Of a DNA stretch of 64,000 nucleotides, positions 27,445-36,215 are shown one piece after another (position 1 is the stretch's first letter; every line of letters begins with the position of its first letter). The notes under the pieces are model-generated. The model did no database searches and had not been told where the DNA came from. It was given only the letters and a program-made list of their open reading frames with translations. Position numbers and translations under genes: made by a program. The DNA comes from Pseudomonas putida (GTDB lineage: Bacteria > Pseudomonadota > Gammaproteobacteria > Pseudomonadales > Pseudomonadaceae): positions 2,914,001 to 2,978,000 of the forward strand of contig NZ_CP066306.1 of the NCBI RefSeq assembly GCF_016406145.1. Reading direction: 5' to 3'.

Positions 27445-28035
27445 TCAGGGTTCGATGGCGAAAAGCACGCGCTTGAACGCCTCGGCGGCCAGATGTACCT
27501 GCACAGACCAGTCCTGGGCCGCATCGCTGCCGGCATCATCGGAGATGTATTTCAGGCACACGAACGGAATGCCTTCATTACGGGCGATCAACGCCAAAAC
27601 GTACGCTTCCATGTCGACGATGTCGTATGGAGCATCGCCGTGGCTGACCTCAAAGCTGTCACCGCTGCCGCAGGTGCCCAGCGGCAGCCCTTCTATCGGC
27701 TGGCCATGCTCGAGCAGCACCGGAACGTCCGACAGCGGCGTCTCGTAGCGGGCGAAGCCCAGCGCAGTAACGTCCATGTCGCGCTGCACGAAGTGCGTGC
27801 AGCACACCACCTCCCCCTTGCCGTATCGCTGGCTGCCTGCCGAACCGAGGTTAACGATCAGTTTGGGGCGCTGGCGCTGAACCGCCTTGGTCAGGGCGAT
27901 GGCAGCATTGACTTTGCCGATGCCGGTGAAAACCGTATTGAGATCAGCGAACACAGTACCGGCTTCAGCCTCGAGGGCGAATACGAACAGGGTGTCGGCC
28001 AGCGTAATGTCGGGGAATTGCTGGGTCAGCATCAT
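27445..28035 (-). CDS. MTA/SAH nucleosidase-like phosphorylase-family protein
   Basis: Protein of 196 residues resembling 5'-methylthioadenosine/S-adenosylhomocysteine nucleosidases: 'FTGIGKVNAAIALTKAV', 'VNLGSAGSQ', 'GSGDSFE' and the purine-binding 'VDMEAYVLA' plus 'YISDDAG'. Shorter than MtnN (~230), so the exact substrate is uncertain. Transcribed separately, about 100 bases from the next gene. Confidence 0.8.
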   Translation of the reverse strand: MMLTQQFPDITLADTLFVFALEAEAGTVFADLNTVFTGIGKVNAAIALTKAVQRQRPKLIVNLGSAGSQRYGKGEVVCCTHFVQRDMDVTALGFARYETPLSDVPVLLEHGQPIEGLPLGTCGSGDSFEVSHGDAPYDIVDMEAYVLALIARNEGIPFVCLKYISDDAGSDAAQDWSVQVHLAAEAFKRVLFAIEP

Positions 28036-28134
28036 GGCGCAGGGCGTTCCAAATGGCTTGCTAAGGGCGCTGCCATTGTCGGTGAACGCTAACTGATTGC
28101 AAGCCCCATCGGGGTGGCAAGCTGCAATAGCGCG

Positions 28135-29088
28135 TCATGCACTGCGGTTGACCGTCAGCGCTACTGCAGCAATACGCTCGACCTGCTCATAACCTGGCTG
28201 CAGCAATTGTTCACCAAATACGTCCGGGTCGACCTCACGGTACACCCAGGCCCATTCAGGCCCCGCCAGGCGCAGGCGAATGGCTTCGAGCAAAGGATCA
28301 CGACCTTCGACGATCGCCACGCCTGTGTATAACAACAGTGATCCGCCGGGGCTCAGACGCTCGCGCGCCTGTTCGATGATGCGCAACGACAGATCGGCGC
28401 CCAGCGTACCGCCGCCATGTCGATACGTGCGCTGGCCGTCATCAAGCATGTAGGGTGGATTGGCTACGATGAGGTCGAAATTGCCACTGATCCCCGCCAG
28501 CAGGTCACTGTGTGCAATGGACACATTGCTCACCCCCGCCAGCGCAGCGTTGATCGCGGTATAGCGCAGTGCCACAGGGTTGATATCGACGGCGCAGACC
28601 TGGGCATGTTGCGCTGCGCGGGCGACCAGCAAGGCACCGACGCCGCTGCCGCAACCAATGTCCACAGCGCGCTCGATCCGTACCGGGCTGCGCTGTAGAT
28701 GGTCATGGATGACCTGGGCGAAGCGATAGCTGTCGGGGCCGAAGAACACCGCATCAGCCGCCTCGGTCGGGTAGGCGGAATGCACCAGCAGTAGATCGTC
28801 AAGGCTGGACCAACGTACTCGGCTGCGCAGGAGTGCGCCGTCCTCGTAAAGCACCTGCGCGGTGCTGAGCTGGTCCAGTTCGTCGGCGCTGATCAATGAC
28901 GCCGGGAACGGGCGGCTCCAGCCGAATACGTCGCGCAGGTTGCCGGCCCGCTCTGCGCCCCGGCGGGCATTGTTGTGTGCATGGGTGGCCGGCGTCACGC
29001 AGGTGAACTGGTAACCGTCAGCACGCAGGCCGCGGCCCAGTTGCAGCAAGGCTTCATCGGCCTGGGCTCGTTGCGGGTTGAGTATCAT
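28135..29088 (-). CDS. HemK/PrmB-like SAM-dependent methyltransferase
   Basis: Protein of 317 residues with SAM motif I 'AVDIGCGSGVGALLVARAA' and the amino-group catalytic motif 'VANPPYM', typical of N5-glutamine or amino-group methyltransferases. The ~110-residue N-terminus is not HemK-like. Its start overlaps the stop of the diiron-oxidase-like gene by one base, so the two are made together. Substrate unknown. Confidence 0.85.
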   Translation of the reverse strand: MILNPQRAQADEALLQLGRGLRADGYQFTCVTPATHAHNNARRGAERAGNLRDVFGWSRPFPASLISADELDQLSTAQVLYEDGALLRSRVRWSSLDDLLLVHSAYPTEAADAVFFGPDSYRFAQVIHDHLQRSPVRIERAVDIGCGSGVGALLVARAAQHAQVCAVDINPVALRYTAINAALAGVSNVSIAHSDLLAGISGNFDLIVANPPYMLDDGQRTYRHGGGTLGADLSLRIIEQARERLSPGGSLLLYTGVAIVEGRDPLLEAIRLRLAGPEWAWVYREVDPDVFGEQLLQPGYEQVERIAAVALTVNRSA

Positions 29089-30422
29089 CAGTGCGGCCCC
29101 TCCTCGCCAAGACCTGTGGCATGCAGGTACGCCCGAGTGGCAGACAACCCCTGCGGCAAGGCGTGCTGATTGCCCGCCATGTCATCGATCAACGTTTCGA
29201 TATCGACGTTCTCATGGTTTTCTTCCCCATGCGGTGCCTGGTGCAGCGAAGCCTCCCAACTGCCTGGCGGCACGCGACGCACTGCGCTCTGCCAGTCGCC
29301 GGCGATCCAGTCGTGCCACAGCTGCTTCTCGTAGGCATTGAAGACTCCGAACATGGGGGCGCCCGGACCATCGACCAGTGACCACCAGCGGCTGTCGGCT
29401 GGATTCTGCCCGCGCTTGATCCAGCCTTGGGTCACAAGCGCCTGCAAAAATGCGGGTAGCGCAGCGGGTTCGGACAGCCATTGGTTGACCGTTCGCTGCT
29501 GCAATCGGCAGCGGTCAGCGTGCATGAACTGCCCGAACACGCGCTTGCGCTCCAAGGCAGCCAGCAGTTGGGCTTCAAGGTCGAAGCCGCTGATCAGCGT
29601 GGGCGTGTCGATGCCCAGATCATTGAGGCGGTAGCCATGCCTGACTCGACGGTAAAACACCTCAGCATCCTGCGCCGGGCACAACTGCTGCACCGCCTGG
29701 ATGGCCTTGCTGGCATGGCCGCTGGCAGCATTGTCGATCGTTACATGGAGCTGGAAATAATGACCGTCGATGCCGAGCTCAGCCAGCTCGTGGGTGGTGA
29801 TCAACAGGTGTAAAGGTGGCTGCTCGTAACCCAGGTTGTACCCAATGACCTCAGGCAGAAACCACTGCGCGCAGTTGCCCAGCGCCAATTGTACTGCCCC
29901 TTGCAGGTAGCGCTCGTCATCCAGAGGCATGCAATCCAGGCAACCCAGCCTGCCGAGCAACCGCTGGTAGATAAGCACGTGATTGCAATGCGGATCGCCG
30001 TCGCCCAGTTCCTCAAGGTAGGTACGGATCAGGCCGTGATAGCGCGGGTCTTGCCAGTGGCCCAAGGTCCCGTGAAGCCAGGCACCATCAACAACCTTGG
30101 TCGGTGCCACCTGTTGCAGGAACCACAAGGCGTGGGCGCGGTTGGCAAAATAACGGCGAGGCGCGCCTTCACGGCGCTCGGCCAGATAGGCAGCGTGCTC
30201 GGCGGCAACCTGTGCGGCGTGTCGTGCACTCCAGTCGTGTAGTTGATCAGGCGCCTCCGGCAGGTCATCGGCCATGGCGTTCGCCTTAGCGAACTGCTCG
30301 GCGAGCCACTGGCGCGCTGCGGTGTAGTCACCGGACAACATCGCGTGGTAGCGGCTGCTCAATTGCCTATGCGCGGTTGGCGCCGGCGTCTTGGATGTGG
30401 TGCTGCGCATCAGGACCGTCAT
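29088..30422 (-). CDS. Iron-containing redox enzyme (heme-oxygenase-like diiron oxidase family)
   Basis: Protein of 444 residues of the heme-oxygenase-like fold; a segment around residues 205-240 reads 'THELAELGIDGHYFQLHVTI', followed by 'DNAASGH', the Glu/His/Asp-rich pattern of this putative diiron group. Studied relatives perform N-oxygenation or C-C cleavage, but this branch is uncharacterised. AGAGGAG precedes the ATG. Translationally coupled to the methyltransferase downstream. Confidence 0.75.
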   Translation of the reverse strand: MTVLMRSTTSKTPAPTAHRQLSSRYHAMLSGDYTAARQWLAEQFAKANAMADDLPEAPDQLHDWSARHAAQVAAEHAAYLAERREGAPRRYFANRAHALWFLQQVAPTKVVDGAWLHGTLGHWQDPRYHGLIRTYLEELGDGDPHCNHVLIYQRLLGRLGCLDCMPLDDERYLQGAVQLALGNCAQWFLPEVIGYNLGYEQPPLHLLITTHELAELGIDGHYFQLHVTIDNAASGHASKAIQAVQQLCPAQDAEVFYRRVRHGYRLNDLGIDTPTLISGFDLEAQLLAALERKRVFGQFMHADRCRLQQRTVNQWLSEPAALPAFLQALVTQGWIKRGQNPADSRWWSLVDGPGAPMFGVFNAYEKQLWHDWIAGDWQSAVRRVPPGSWEASLHQAPHGEENHENVDIETLIDDMAGNQHALPQGLSATRAYLHATGLGEEGPH

Positions 30423-30440
30423 GCCTCGCTCCTCTCTTGA

Positions 30441-30638
30441 CTATTGGCTCTGGCCTTCCCGTGGCATGGGCTCAGGGTCAGGTGCAGGCTGTGGCGCAGG
30501 CTTTTCGTCGGGTTGCTGCATTTGCAGCGAAGGTTTGGTCTGGTCTGCATCCTTGGCCGGATGATCGGTGTCACGATCGAAACAACCGCCGAGCAGCGTA
30601 AGGCTGCTCAGCAGAACAATGATGGCTGTGGTTCGCAT
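30441..30638 (-). CDS. Small lipoprotein
   Basis: A 65-residue product with a lipoprotein signal ending in the lipobox 'LLGGC' (Cys19) and a mature part rich in Pro, Asp and Glu. GAGGA is upstream of the ATG. No known family. It lies 18 bases before the diiron-oxidase-like gene and may be cotranscribed. Confidence 0.75.
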   Translation of the reverse strand: MRTTAIIVLLSSLTLLGGCFDRDTDHPAKDADQTKPSLQMQQPDEKPAPQPAPDPEPMPREGQSQ

Positions 30639-30666
30639 GGCACATCCTCTTTACCAGCTAAGTAAT

Positions 30667-30693
30667 CGCGGTGCCGGAGTACCCGGCACCGCG
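30667..30693 (-). terminator. Hairpin terminator after the second KGG gene
   Basis: Perfect 11-bp stem CGCGGTGCCGG / CCGGCACCGCG with a 5-base loop, 10 bases after the KGG gene stop on the - strand. No strong T tract follows. Confidence 0.6.
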
Positions 30694-30703
30694 TGCTCGT
30701 CAC

Positions 30704-30922
30704 TTACGAGCGGCCGCCTTTTTGGCCTGACTCGCGGTCCTTGTGCATATCGGCATCTTTGCGGCCCGACTCACGGTCTTGAGCCATACCGCCGCCTGAG
30801 GACTGCCCTCCCTTGCGGCCAGCTTCGGAAGCTTTTTGCCGGTCGTTGGCGAAATTGCCGGGGTTTTTGGTGCCACCCTGGCCGCCCTGGCTGCCGGTGC
30901 GGCTGTTATCTTTGTTAGCCAT
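30704..30922 (-). CDS. KGG-repeat stress-induced protein, second copy
   Basis: Protein of 72 residues with 'NPGNFANDRQKASEAGRKGG' and a degenerate second half ('MAQDRESGRKDADMHKDRES'). Glycine-rich and hydrophilic. ATG 30,922 is chosen because the KGG-type N-terminus ('MANKDNSRTGSQGGQGG') begins there; the frame extends 97 codons upstream without support. Paralogue of 14,300-14,512. Confidence 0.85.
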   Translation of the reverse strand: MANKDNSRTGSQGGQGGTKNPGNFANDRQKASEAGRKGGQSSGGGMAQDRESGRKDADMHKDRESGQKGGRS

Positions 30923-31032
30923 GGTCTGAAACCTCATGTGACTGCTGGATGCACGGCAAGCGCCGTACATAGGTTCGGAGTTCAGCGATAGCGAGGCATT
31001 CGTTTTATTGCCAAGCGTTCGGACCGGTGGCG

Positions 31033-32352
31033 TTAAATAACCGGAGGCGGTGTATTTTGCGCACCAGCCGGTTGCGTGTCGCGGGCATCCAGCTTGCGCT
31101 GCCGGCGCCCCAGCCACCCACCGGTCAGGCCCCAGCCCAAGGCAATCGCTGCGCCAATCAACATAGCCAGTTGCGGATGGTCGCCGAGCACATCCAGTGC
31201 ACGCTTGACCCACCCACTCAACGCATCGCCTCCTCGGTAAACCACGGTGTCGATGAAGTTCTTGGCTTTGTATTTATCCTCTGCGGGCAATACGGTGAAC
31301 AACATTTCCCGGCCCGGCCGTACCAAGGCATATTCGCCTGCGCGGCGCACCACCATCACAACCACGAACACCGCAAATACCGGTGCCATGGCCAGCCAGA
31401 GGAAGCCTGCTGCCATCACCAACGGCACAGCCACCAGCAACACCCCTACCCCCATGCGTTTGGCCAGCCGACCGGTGATGAACACTTGGGTGAGGATGGC
31501 CAGGGCCTGAACAACCGTATCGATCAGGCCAAACACCTGAGTCTGACGAGTACGGTCAGTGAACGTTTCGCTGACGATCCGCGCCTGCTCGAAATACAGG
31601 AAGGTACTGACACTAGCCAACAGCACCACGAACAAGGCAATACCCAAAAGGTAAGGCGAACGCATCAAAGCAGTTGCGCCCGCGAATGGGTTACCGCCCA
31701 GTGGCCGCGACGCTGGCTGCTCGCTCAGCGTTGGCATTGGTTGGCAATCACGCCAGCGCTGCAGGTACCCGGCAGCGGCAATGCTGCCCAGTAAAAACAG
31801 AGCGGCCAGCGAGACCAGCCCGGCGTGCCCCAGCGGGGCGACCAGCAGCGTACCCAGTACCGGCCCACTCAGGCCGCCCAGGCTGGCCCCGGCTGCCAGC
31901 AGCCCGAACAGGCGCTTGCCTTGCTCGGTGGAGAACAGGTCGGTCAGGACGCTCCAGGCCAGTGAGATGGTCAGCAGGTTGAACACCGACAACCAGATGT
32001 AAAACGCCCGCGCATTCCACAAATCGTCTGGTTTGCTGGCAAACAGCAGGGCAAACAGCAGCAGGTTGCTGGCAAAAAAACCATAGGTCCAAGGCAGGAT
32101 ATGCCGCCGGCGCACCTTGGAGGCCAGCCAACCGAACAGCGGCAGGCAGATCAGCGTAGCTATGAAGGTGCCAGTGAACAGCCATTGCAGGTTGTCGACG
32201 CCCCCTGCCACGCCCATGGTCTCGCGCACCGGGCGCAGCATGAAATAACCGGTGAACAGCAGGTAGAACAGTGCCAAACCACCGGCCACAGCCGGCCCCT
32301 CGCCAGGCTGGATATTCAGCCCTTGGTCCAGACGCTTGCGCCAGGTGGCCAT
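31033..32352 (-). CDS. MFS-type / NTP-NDP exchange-like transporter
   Basis: Membrane protein of 439 residues with about 12 hydrophobic segments and 'GYFMLRPVRETMGVAGG' near the N-terminus, a feature of the family annotated as NTP/NDP exchange or MFS permease in Pseudomonas. Substrate is unknown. The start lies five bases from the stop of the aldo/keto reductase, so the two are cotranscribed. Confidence 0.78.
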   Translation of the reverse strand: MATWRKRLDQGLNIQPGEGPAVAGGLALFYLLFTGYFMLRPVRETMGVAGGVDNLQWLFTGTFIATLICLPLFGWLASKVRRRHILPWTYGFFASNLLLFALLFASKPDDLWNARAFYIWLSVFNLLTISLAWSVLTDLFSTEQGKRLFGLLAAGASLGGLSGPVLGTLLVAPLGHAGLVSLAALFLLGSIAAAGYLQRWRDCQPMPTLSEQPASRPLGGNPFAGATALMRSPYLLGIALFVVLLASVSTFLYFEQARIVSETFTDRTRQTQVFGLIDTVVQALAILTQVFITGRLAKRMGVGVLLVAVPLVMAAGFLWLAMAPVFAVFVVVMVVRRAGEYALVRPGREMLFTVLPAEDKYKAKNFIDTVVYRGGDALSGWVKRALDVLGDHPQLAMLIGAAIALGWGLTGGWLGRRQRKLDARDTQPAGAQNTPPPVI

Positions 32353-32356
32353 GGTG

Positions 32357-33265
32357 TCAGGCGAACAGCTCGATCAGCGCCTTTTGCTGCGCCTGGCTGA
32401 ACAAAGGCTCGTGGCCGGCCTTTAGCTGGTCGAGTTGGCGGTCAGGGCGGCCGGTTGCCGGGATGACAGTTGTAACAGCCGGATGGCTGAAGGCGAACTT
32501 GAGGAACACTTGCGCCCAACTGCTGACTCCCGCTTCTGCGGCCCAGGCAGGCAGTGGCCGGTCCTTGACCTTGGCAAACAGACGACCGTCATCGAATGCC
32601 CGGTTTATAAGCACTGCCACGCCCTTGTCCTGGCACAGCGGTAACAACTCCTTTGCCGCGTTGGGCGCATTGACCGAATAGTTGATCTGGATGAAGTCCA
32701 GTGGTTCGTTGCGCACGATGCGGGCGACTTCGTCATGGCCGCTGTTCAGGTAATGGGTAATACCTGTATAGCGGGTCTTGCCCTGCTGCTTGAGTTCGCG
32801 GGCATAGGGCAGCTGAGTCTTCCAGTCTCGCAGGTTGTGGATCTGCAGCAGGTCAACCTTGTCAGTACGCAGGCTTTTCAGGGTACCCGCCCATTGAGCC
32901 TCGGCGTCAGCCCGACTGTCGGCGGCGATTTTGGTGGCGATGAAGCACTGCCGGTGCCAGCCCCCCTCCTCCAGTAACTGGCCAAGAATACGGTCTGCCC
33001 CGCCGTAGTTCGGCGAGGTGTCGATGACTTTGCCGCCGCCTTCGAAGAACGCTTTCAGTACGGCCTTTAGCTGCTGGTAATCGGCCGAGCCGGCCTCGAC
33101 CTCGAAACTGCCGGAGGTACCTGCGCCAATAACCGGCAAGGCCTCGCCTGTGGACGGTACCTTGCGGGTCAGCAAGCCGGTGCTTGGGGCAGCGCGCAAC
33201 CAAGGGCTGGTGGCCAACAGCCCCAAAACCGCGCCGGCACGTAGGACATCGCGACGTGCATACAT
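32357..33265 (-). CDS. Aldo/keto reductase with Tat-like signal
   Basis: Protein of 302 residues. The N-terminus 'MYARRDVLRAGAVLGLLATS' has a twin-arginine motif and hydrophobic stretch, predicting Tat export; the body is an aldo/keto reductase barrel ('KVIDTSPNYGGADRILGQLL', 'DLLQIHNL'). Export of a folded NADPH-type oxidoreductase would be unusual unless a cofactor is loaded first. Followed directly by the transporter gene. Confidence 0.82.
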   Translation of the reverse strand: MYARRDVLRAGAVLGLLATSPWLRAAPSTGLLTRKVPSTGEALPVIGAGTSGSFEVEAGSADYQQLKAVLKAFFEGGGKVIDTSPNYGGADRILGQLLEEGGWHRQCFIATKIAADSRADAEAQWAGTLKSLRTDKVDLLQIHNLRDWKTQLPYARELKQQGKTRYTGITHYLNSGHDEVARIVRNEPLDFIQINYSVNAPNAAKELLPLCQDKGVAVLINRAFDDGRLFAKVKDRPLPAWAAEAGVSSWAQVFLKFAFSHPAVTTVIPATGRPDRQLDQLKAGHEPLFSQAQQKALIELFA

Positions 33266-33354
33266 GGCAAAGCTCCCGTCATAAGTCGGAAACTTTCAAG
33301 GCTAGTCGCCCTACCCCCCGATTGCAGGTGATTTCGTTTCTGGATGTTTAGTCC

Positions 33355-34241
33355 TCAGGCCTTCAGCAGGAGGCTCAGGTCCAGGCTGACGTCGGTCATC
33401 GGCGGGCACCAGTAGTAACCACCTGTCAGCGGCCGGCTGAAGCGGTACAAGCCATCAATGATGCCGTCTTCCAGCCCGCTCATGCGCCGCAGTTGCACTT
33501 CGAAGGCATCGAAGCTTCGGCCCAAAGCGACAAACGCCAAGCCTGCGCCACGGTGGTCTGCCCAAGACACCGAGCGACGAACCATGAATGCCTCGGGTGC
33601 GAAGCTTTCCTGGGCAGTGCGCTTGACGTGTGCCGACTCCGGCGCATCGTCGAGCTCCTCGTTATCGCTCAGCCGCCGGCCAATGATGTTGTCCTGGTCC
33701 GTCTGGGGCAGCGACTTGAAGTACTCCAGGTCATGCTTCCACAGCTGGAAAGCAGCAAAACTGGAGCCTGCCAGGCCCGGCTGCTCGCCCGCGACAATGG
33801 CCGCGTCGACAGCATCCTGATCAACCGGATTTTCGGTACCGTCCTCGTAACCGGTCAGGTCGTGGCCGCCACGGTGCAGGAAGCCGTCGATGCTGTCGGC
33901 CAGGCGCAGTGCCGGTGCCAAGGCCTGTTCCAGCGCCTGGGCCTGCAGCAGCAGGTCACCACGTTCGTTGCCACGCAGCCACAGCCACAAGGCACCCCCT
34001 GCTGGGTGCTTGGGTTCTCCACGGCTGCGTCCAATTGGGGGAATGCACGCAAGCCAGGCACTTCGCGGCCCAAGGCCTTTGCCAAAGGCGCGCCTACACC
34101 CATGATCAGGTGTTCGCCATCCACATGCGGCAGCAGCGCATCCAGTGCTGCAGGCAACGCCTCGGGCGACTGCAGAGTGAAGAACAGGTGGCGGGCTTGG
34201 GCCGGCACCGGGGTGGCAAGCAGACCTTGCTGAAACGGCAT
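33355..34241 (-). pseudogene. Dyp-type peroxidase, interrupted by a frameshift
   Basis: Two frames together make one Dyp-type peroxidase. The 5' part (from ATG 34,241, 'MPFQQGLLATPVPAQARHLF') runs to 'AAVENPSTQQG', then continues in another frame from about 33,990 as 'LWLWLRGNERGDLL', with 'GYEDGTENP' (the GXXDG motif) and the heme-ligand region 'AHVKRTAQESF'. The break lies at a run of five C (33,995-33,999 on the + strand). It could be a true inactivating indel, a sequencing error or, less likely, programmed frameshifting. Confidence 0.85.
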
Positions 34242-34433
34242 GACAGGCAAATCCTTGGTAAAAGCGCGAATGCTACTGCGCGCAGCGGCCCGTCGCAACG
34301 CGGTGTGCAGTCGCTTTGCCATCTGGCAACCGGACGCCTCAGTAACAAAAGGTTACCAAGTGCTGGCCCATTGCAATTAGCTATCGTTCAGCACCGGCCT
34401 AGACTGGCTTGATCCCTTGCCCGAGTAGCCATC

Positions 34434-35333
34434 ATGACCGCTTCGCCCTTGCTTACAGCCTTCCTACCTTTGGCCTTGGGCATCATCATGCTTGGCCTTG
34501 GTTTGTCGCTGACATTGGCCGACTTCGCTCGCGTAGTGAAGTACCCCAAGCCGGTGGTCATCGGCCTGGCCTGCCAGCTTCTTCTGCTGCCGCTGGTGTG
34601 TTTCCTGATTGCCAACGGTCTTGGGTTGGAGGCGGCCCTGGCCGTCGGCCTGATGTTGCTGGCCGCCTCCCCGGGCGGCACCACCGCCAACCTGTTCAGC
34701 CACCTGACCCATGGCGACGTGGCGTTGAACATCACCCTGACGGCGGTCAACTCCCTGATCGCCATTCTGACCATGCCGTTGCTGGTCAACCTGTCGCTGA
34801 TGTGGTTCATGGCGTCAGATCAGGCCATCCCGCTGCAATTTGCCAAGGTCATGCAGGTATTCGCCATCGTGCTGCTGCCGGTTGCCTTGGGCATGATGAT
34901 CCGCCACTGGGCGCCAGGCTTTGCCGCACGCATGGAAAGGCCCATGAAACTGGTGGCGGCACTGTTCCTGGCATTCACCATTGTGCTGGCCTTGGCCAAG
35001 GATTGGCAGACCGTGGTTGCGTACGCTCCCGTTGTAGGCCTGGCTGCACTGCTGTTCAACGTGATCAGCCTCGCCGTCGGCTACTGGGTGCCGCGCCTTT
35101 TGAGCATCCCCAAGCGCCAGGCCATTGCCATCGGCATGGAGATCGGTATCCACAATGGCACCTTGGCGATCGCCGTCGCCTTGAGCCCATCGCTGCTGAA
35201 CAACGCCACCATGGCGGTGCCGGCGGCGCTCTATAGTCTGATCATGTTTTTCACGGCAGCAGGGTTTGGTTGGTGGGTGAGCCGTGGGCACGGCACGGAG
35301 CAGGCTCAAAGCAAGGGCGAAACGGTAAATTGA
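34434..35333 (+). CDS. Bile acid:sodium symporter family protein
   Basis: Membrane protein of 299 residues with about nine to ten hydrophobic segments and the family's 'LLAASPGGTTANLFSHL' and 'GIHNGTLAIAVAL' motifs. In bacteria these carry organic anions and are rarely linked to bile acids; substrate unknown. Convergent with the crtZ-like gene, five bases apart. Confidence 0.87.
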   Translation: MTASPLLTAFLPLALGIIMLGLGLSLTLADFARVVKYPKPVVIGLACQLLLLPLVCFLIANGLGLEAALAVGLMLLAASPGGTTANLFSHLTHGDVALNITLTAVNSLIAILTMPLLVNLSLMWFMASDQAIPLQFAKVMQVFAIVLLPVALGMMIRHWAPGFAARMERPMKLVAALFLAFTIVLALAKDWQTVVAYAPVVGLAALLFNVISLAVGYWVPRLLSIPKRQAIAIGMEIGIHNGTLAIAVALSPSLLNNATMAVPAALYSLIMFFTAAGFGWWVSRGHGTEQAQSKGETVN

Positions 35334-35338
35334 CGCCC

Positions 35339-35806
35339 TCAGTTGCGCCGGCGTCGGGCCTGTAACTGGCGTTTGAGCACCTTCATGGGCGGTGCGTAGA
35401 AAAAGCCGAACGACACGCTGCCTGTACGCCCCTTGACCGCATGGTGCAGGCGATGGGCACGATCCAGGCGCTTGAGGTAGCGGTTGATGGGCCGTGGCTT
35501 GCGGGGCCAATGCCGATGGAAGAACCCATCGTGGGCCAGCACGTACAATATCCCGTAACCCGCCACACCCCCGCCCACCCACTGCAAGGGTGCATGGCCG
35601 GCCTTGCCCAGGGCCATCAAAACCGCAGCGATGATCCCCAGGGCCAGCAGATACAGGTCGTTGGCCTCCAGCATGCCCAGGTGGGGCTCATGGTGCGAAC
35701 GGTGCAGCCACCAGCCCCAGCCATGCATGATGTACTTGTGCGCCAGCGTGCCGACGCCTTCCATGGCCACCAGAGTGCCAATCAGCACAACAAAATTGAG
35801 CAGCAT
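35339..35806 (-). CDS. CrtZ-like beta-carotene hydroxylase / fatty acid hydroxylase
   Basis: Membrane diiron hydroxylase of 155 residues with the four histidine boxes in order: 'HKYIMH', 'HRSHH', 'HDGFFHRHW' and 'HRLHHA'. Length and box spacing match bacterial CrtZ, which hydroxylates the beta-ring of carotenoids. No other carotenoid gene is in the window, so the true substrate is open. Confidence 0.83.
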   Translation of the reverse strand: MLLNFVVLIGTLVAMEGVGTLAHKYIMHGWGWWLHRSHHEPHLGMLEANDLYLLALGIIAAVLMALGKAGHAPLQWVGGGVAGYGILYVLAHDGFFHRHWPRKPRPINRYLKRLDRAHRLHHAVKGRTGSVSFGFFYAPPMKVLKRQLQARRRRN

Positions 35807-36215
35807 GTAACGGTCCGGGGGGATGACAAAGAGTGGCGCAAGGGTACCGAGTAACAGCGTTTTTTTCCATGCAGCCGTGGCTTGCTGTAGGGCGTTTCCT
35901 TATGAAGCCATTGTCATGTTTTCGCCCTTGACCCCTGCACAAGCTGCGGCGTAAGGTCCTCCCCGCAATTTCGCACCCTTGAACAGGAGTCCTGCATTGG
36001 ACAGTAGCCCCAGTCGCTTGCGACAGGCCCACACGGCAAGCTAGTCCGGCAGCTTCCTGCCACTGTCTCGCTATTGGCCAGGCGGTGGATTTCTCAGCCT
36101 CTGCGGCTTGAGCCCTCCTCGTTCCTCCTCTTGTGGTCCTGCGTATTCCTGGTCTTTCAACCGCGCCATTCGCGATGGCGTTAGAGCGGGCATGTGCCCG
36201 TGCAAGAGGTTCGCT
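35807..36215 (+). promoter_or_regulatory. Long structured leader and promoter of mgtC
   Basis: A 409-base stretch with no gene over 60 codons. TTGACC at 35,928-35,933 and TAAGGT at 35,952-35,957 (18-base spacer) look like a sigma-70 promoter, leaving a leader of about 250 bases. It contains a possible 15-codon leader peptide from TTG 35,997 to TAG 36,044 behind AGGAG, a hairpin GGCAG-CTTC-CTGCC at 36,048-36,061, and the palindrome CGGGCATGTGCCCG next to the mgtC ribosome site. All roles are inferred. Confidence 0.4.

Noticed and set aside
36108..36215. N-terminal extension of mgtC by 36 codons
   Set aside because: The extension lies in the structured leader, and ATG 36,216 has an AGAGG site and gives a normal MgtC N-terminus.
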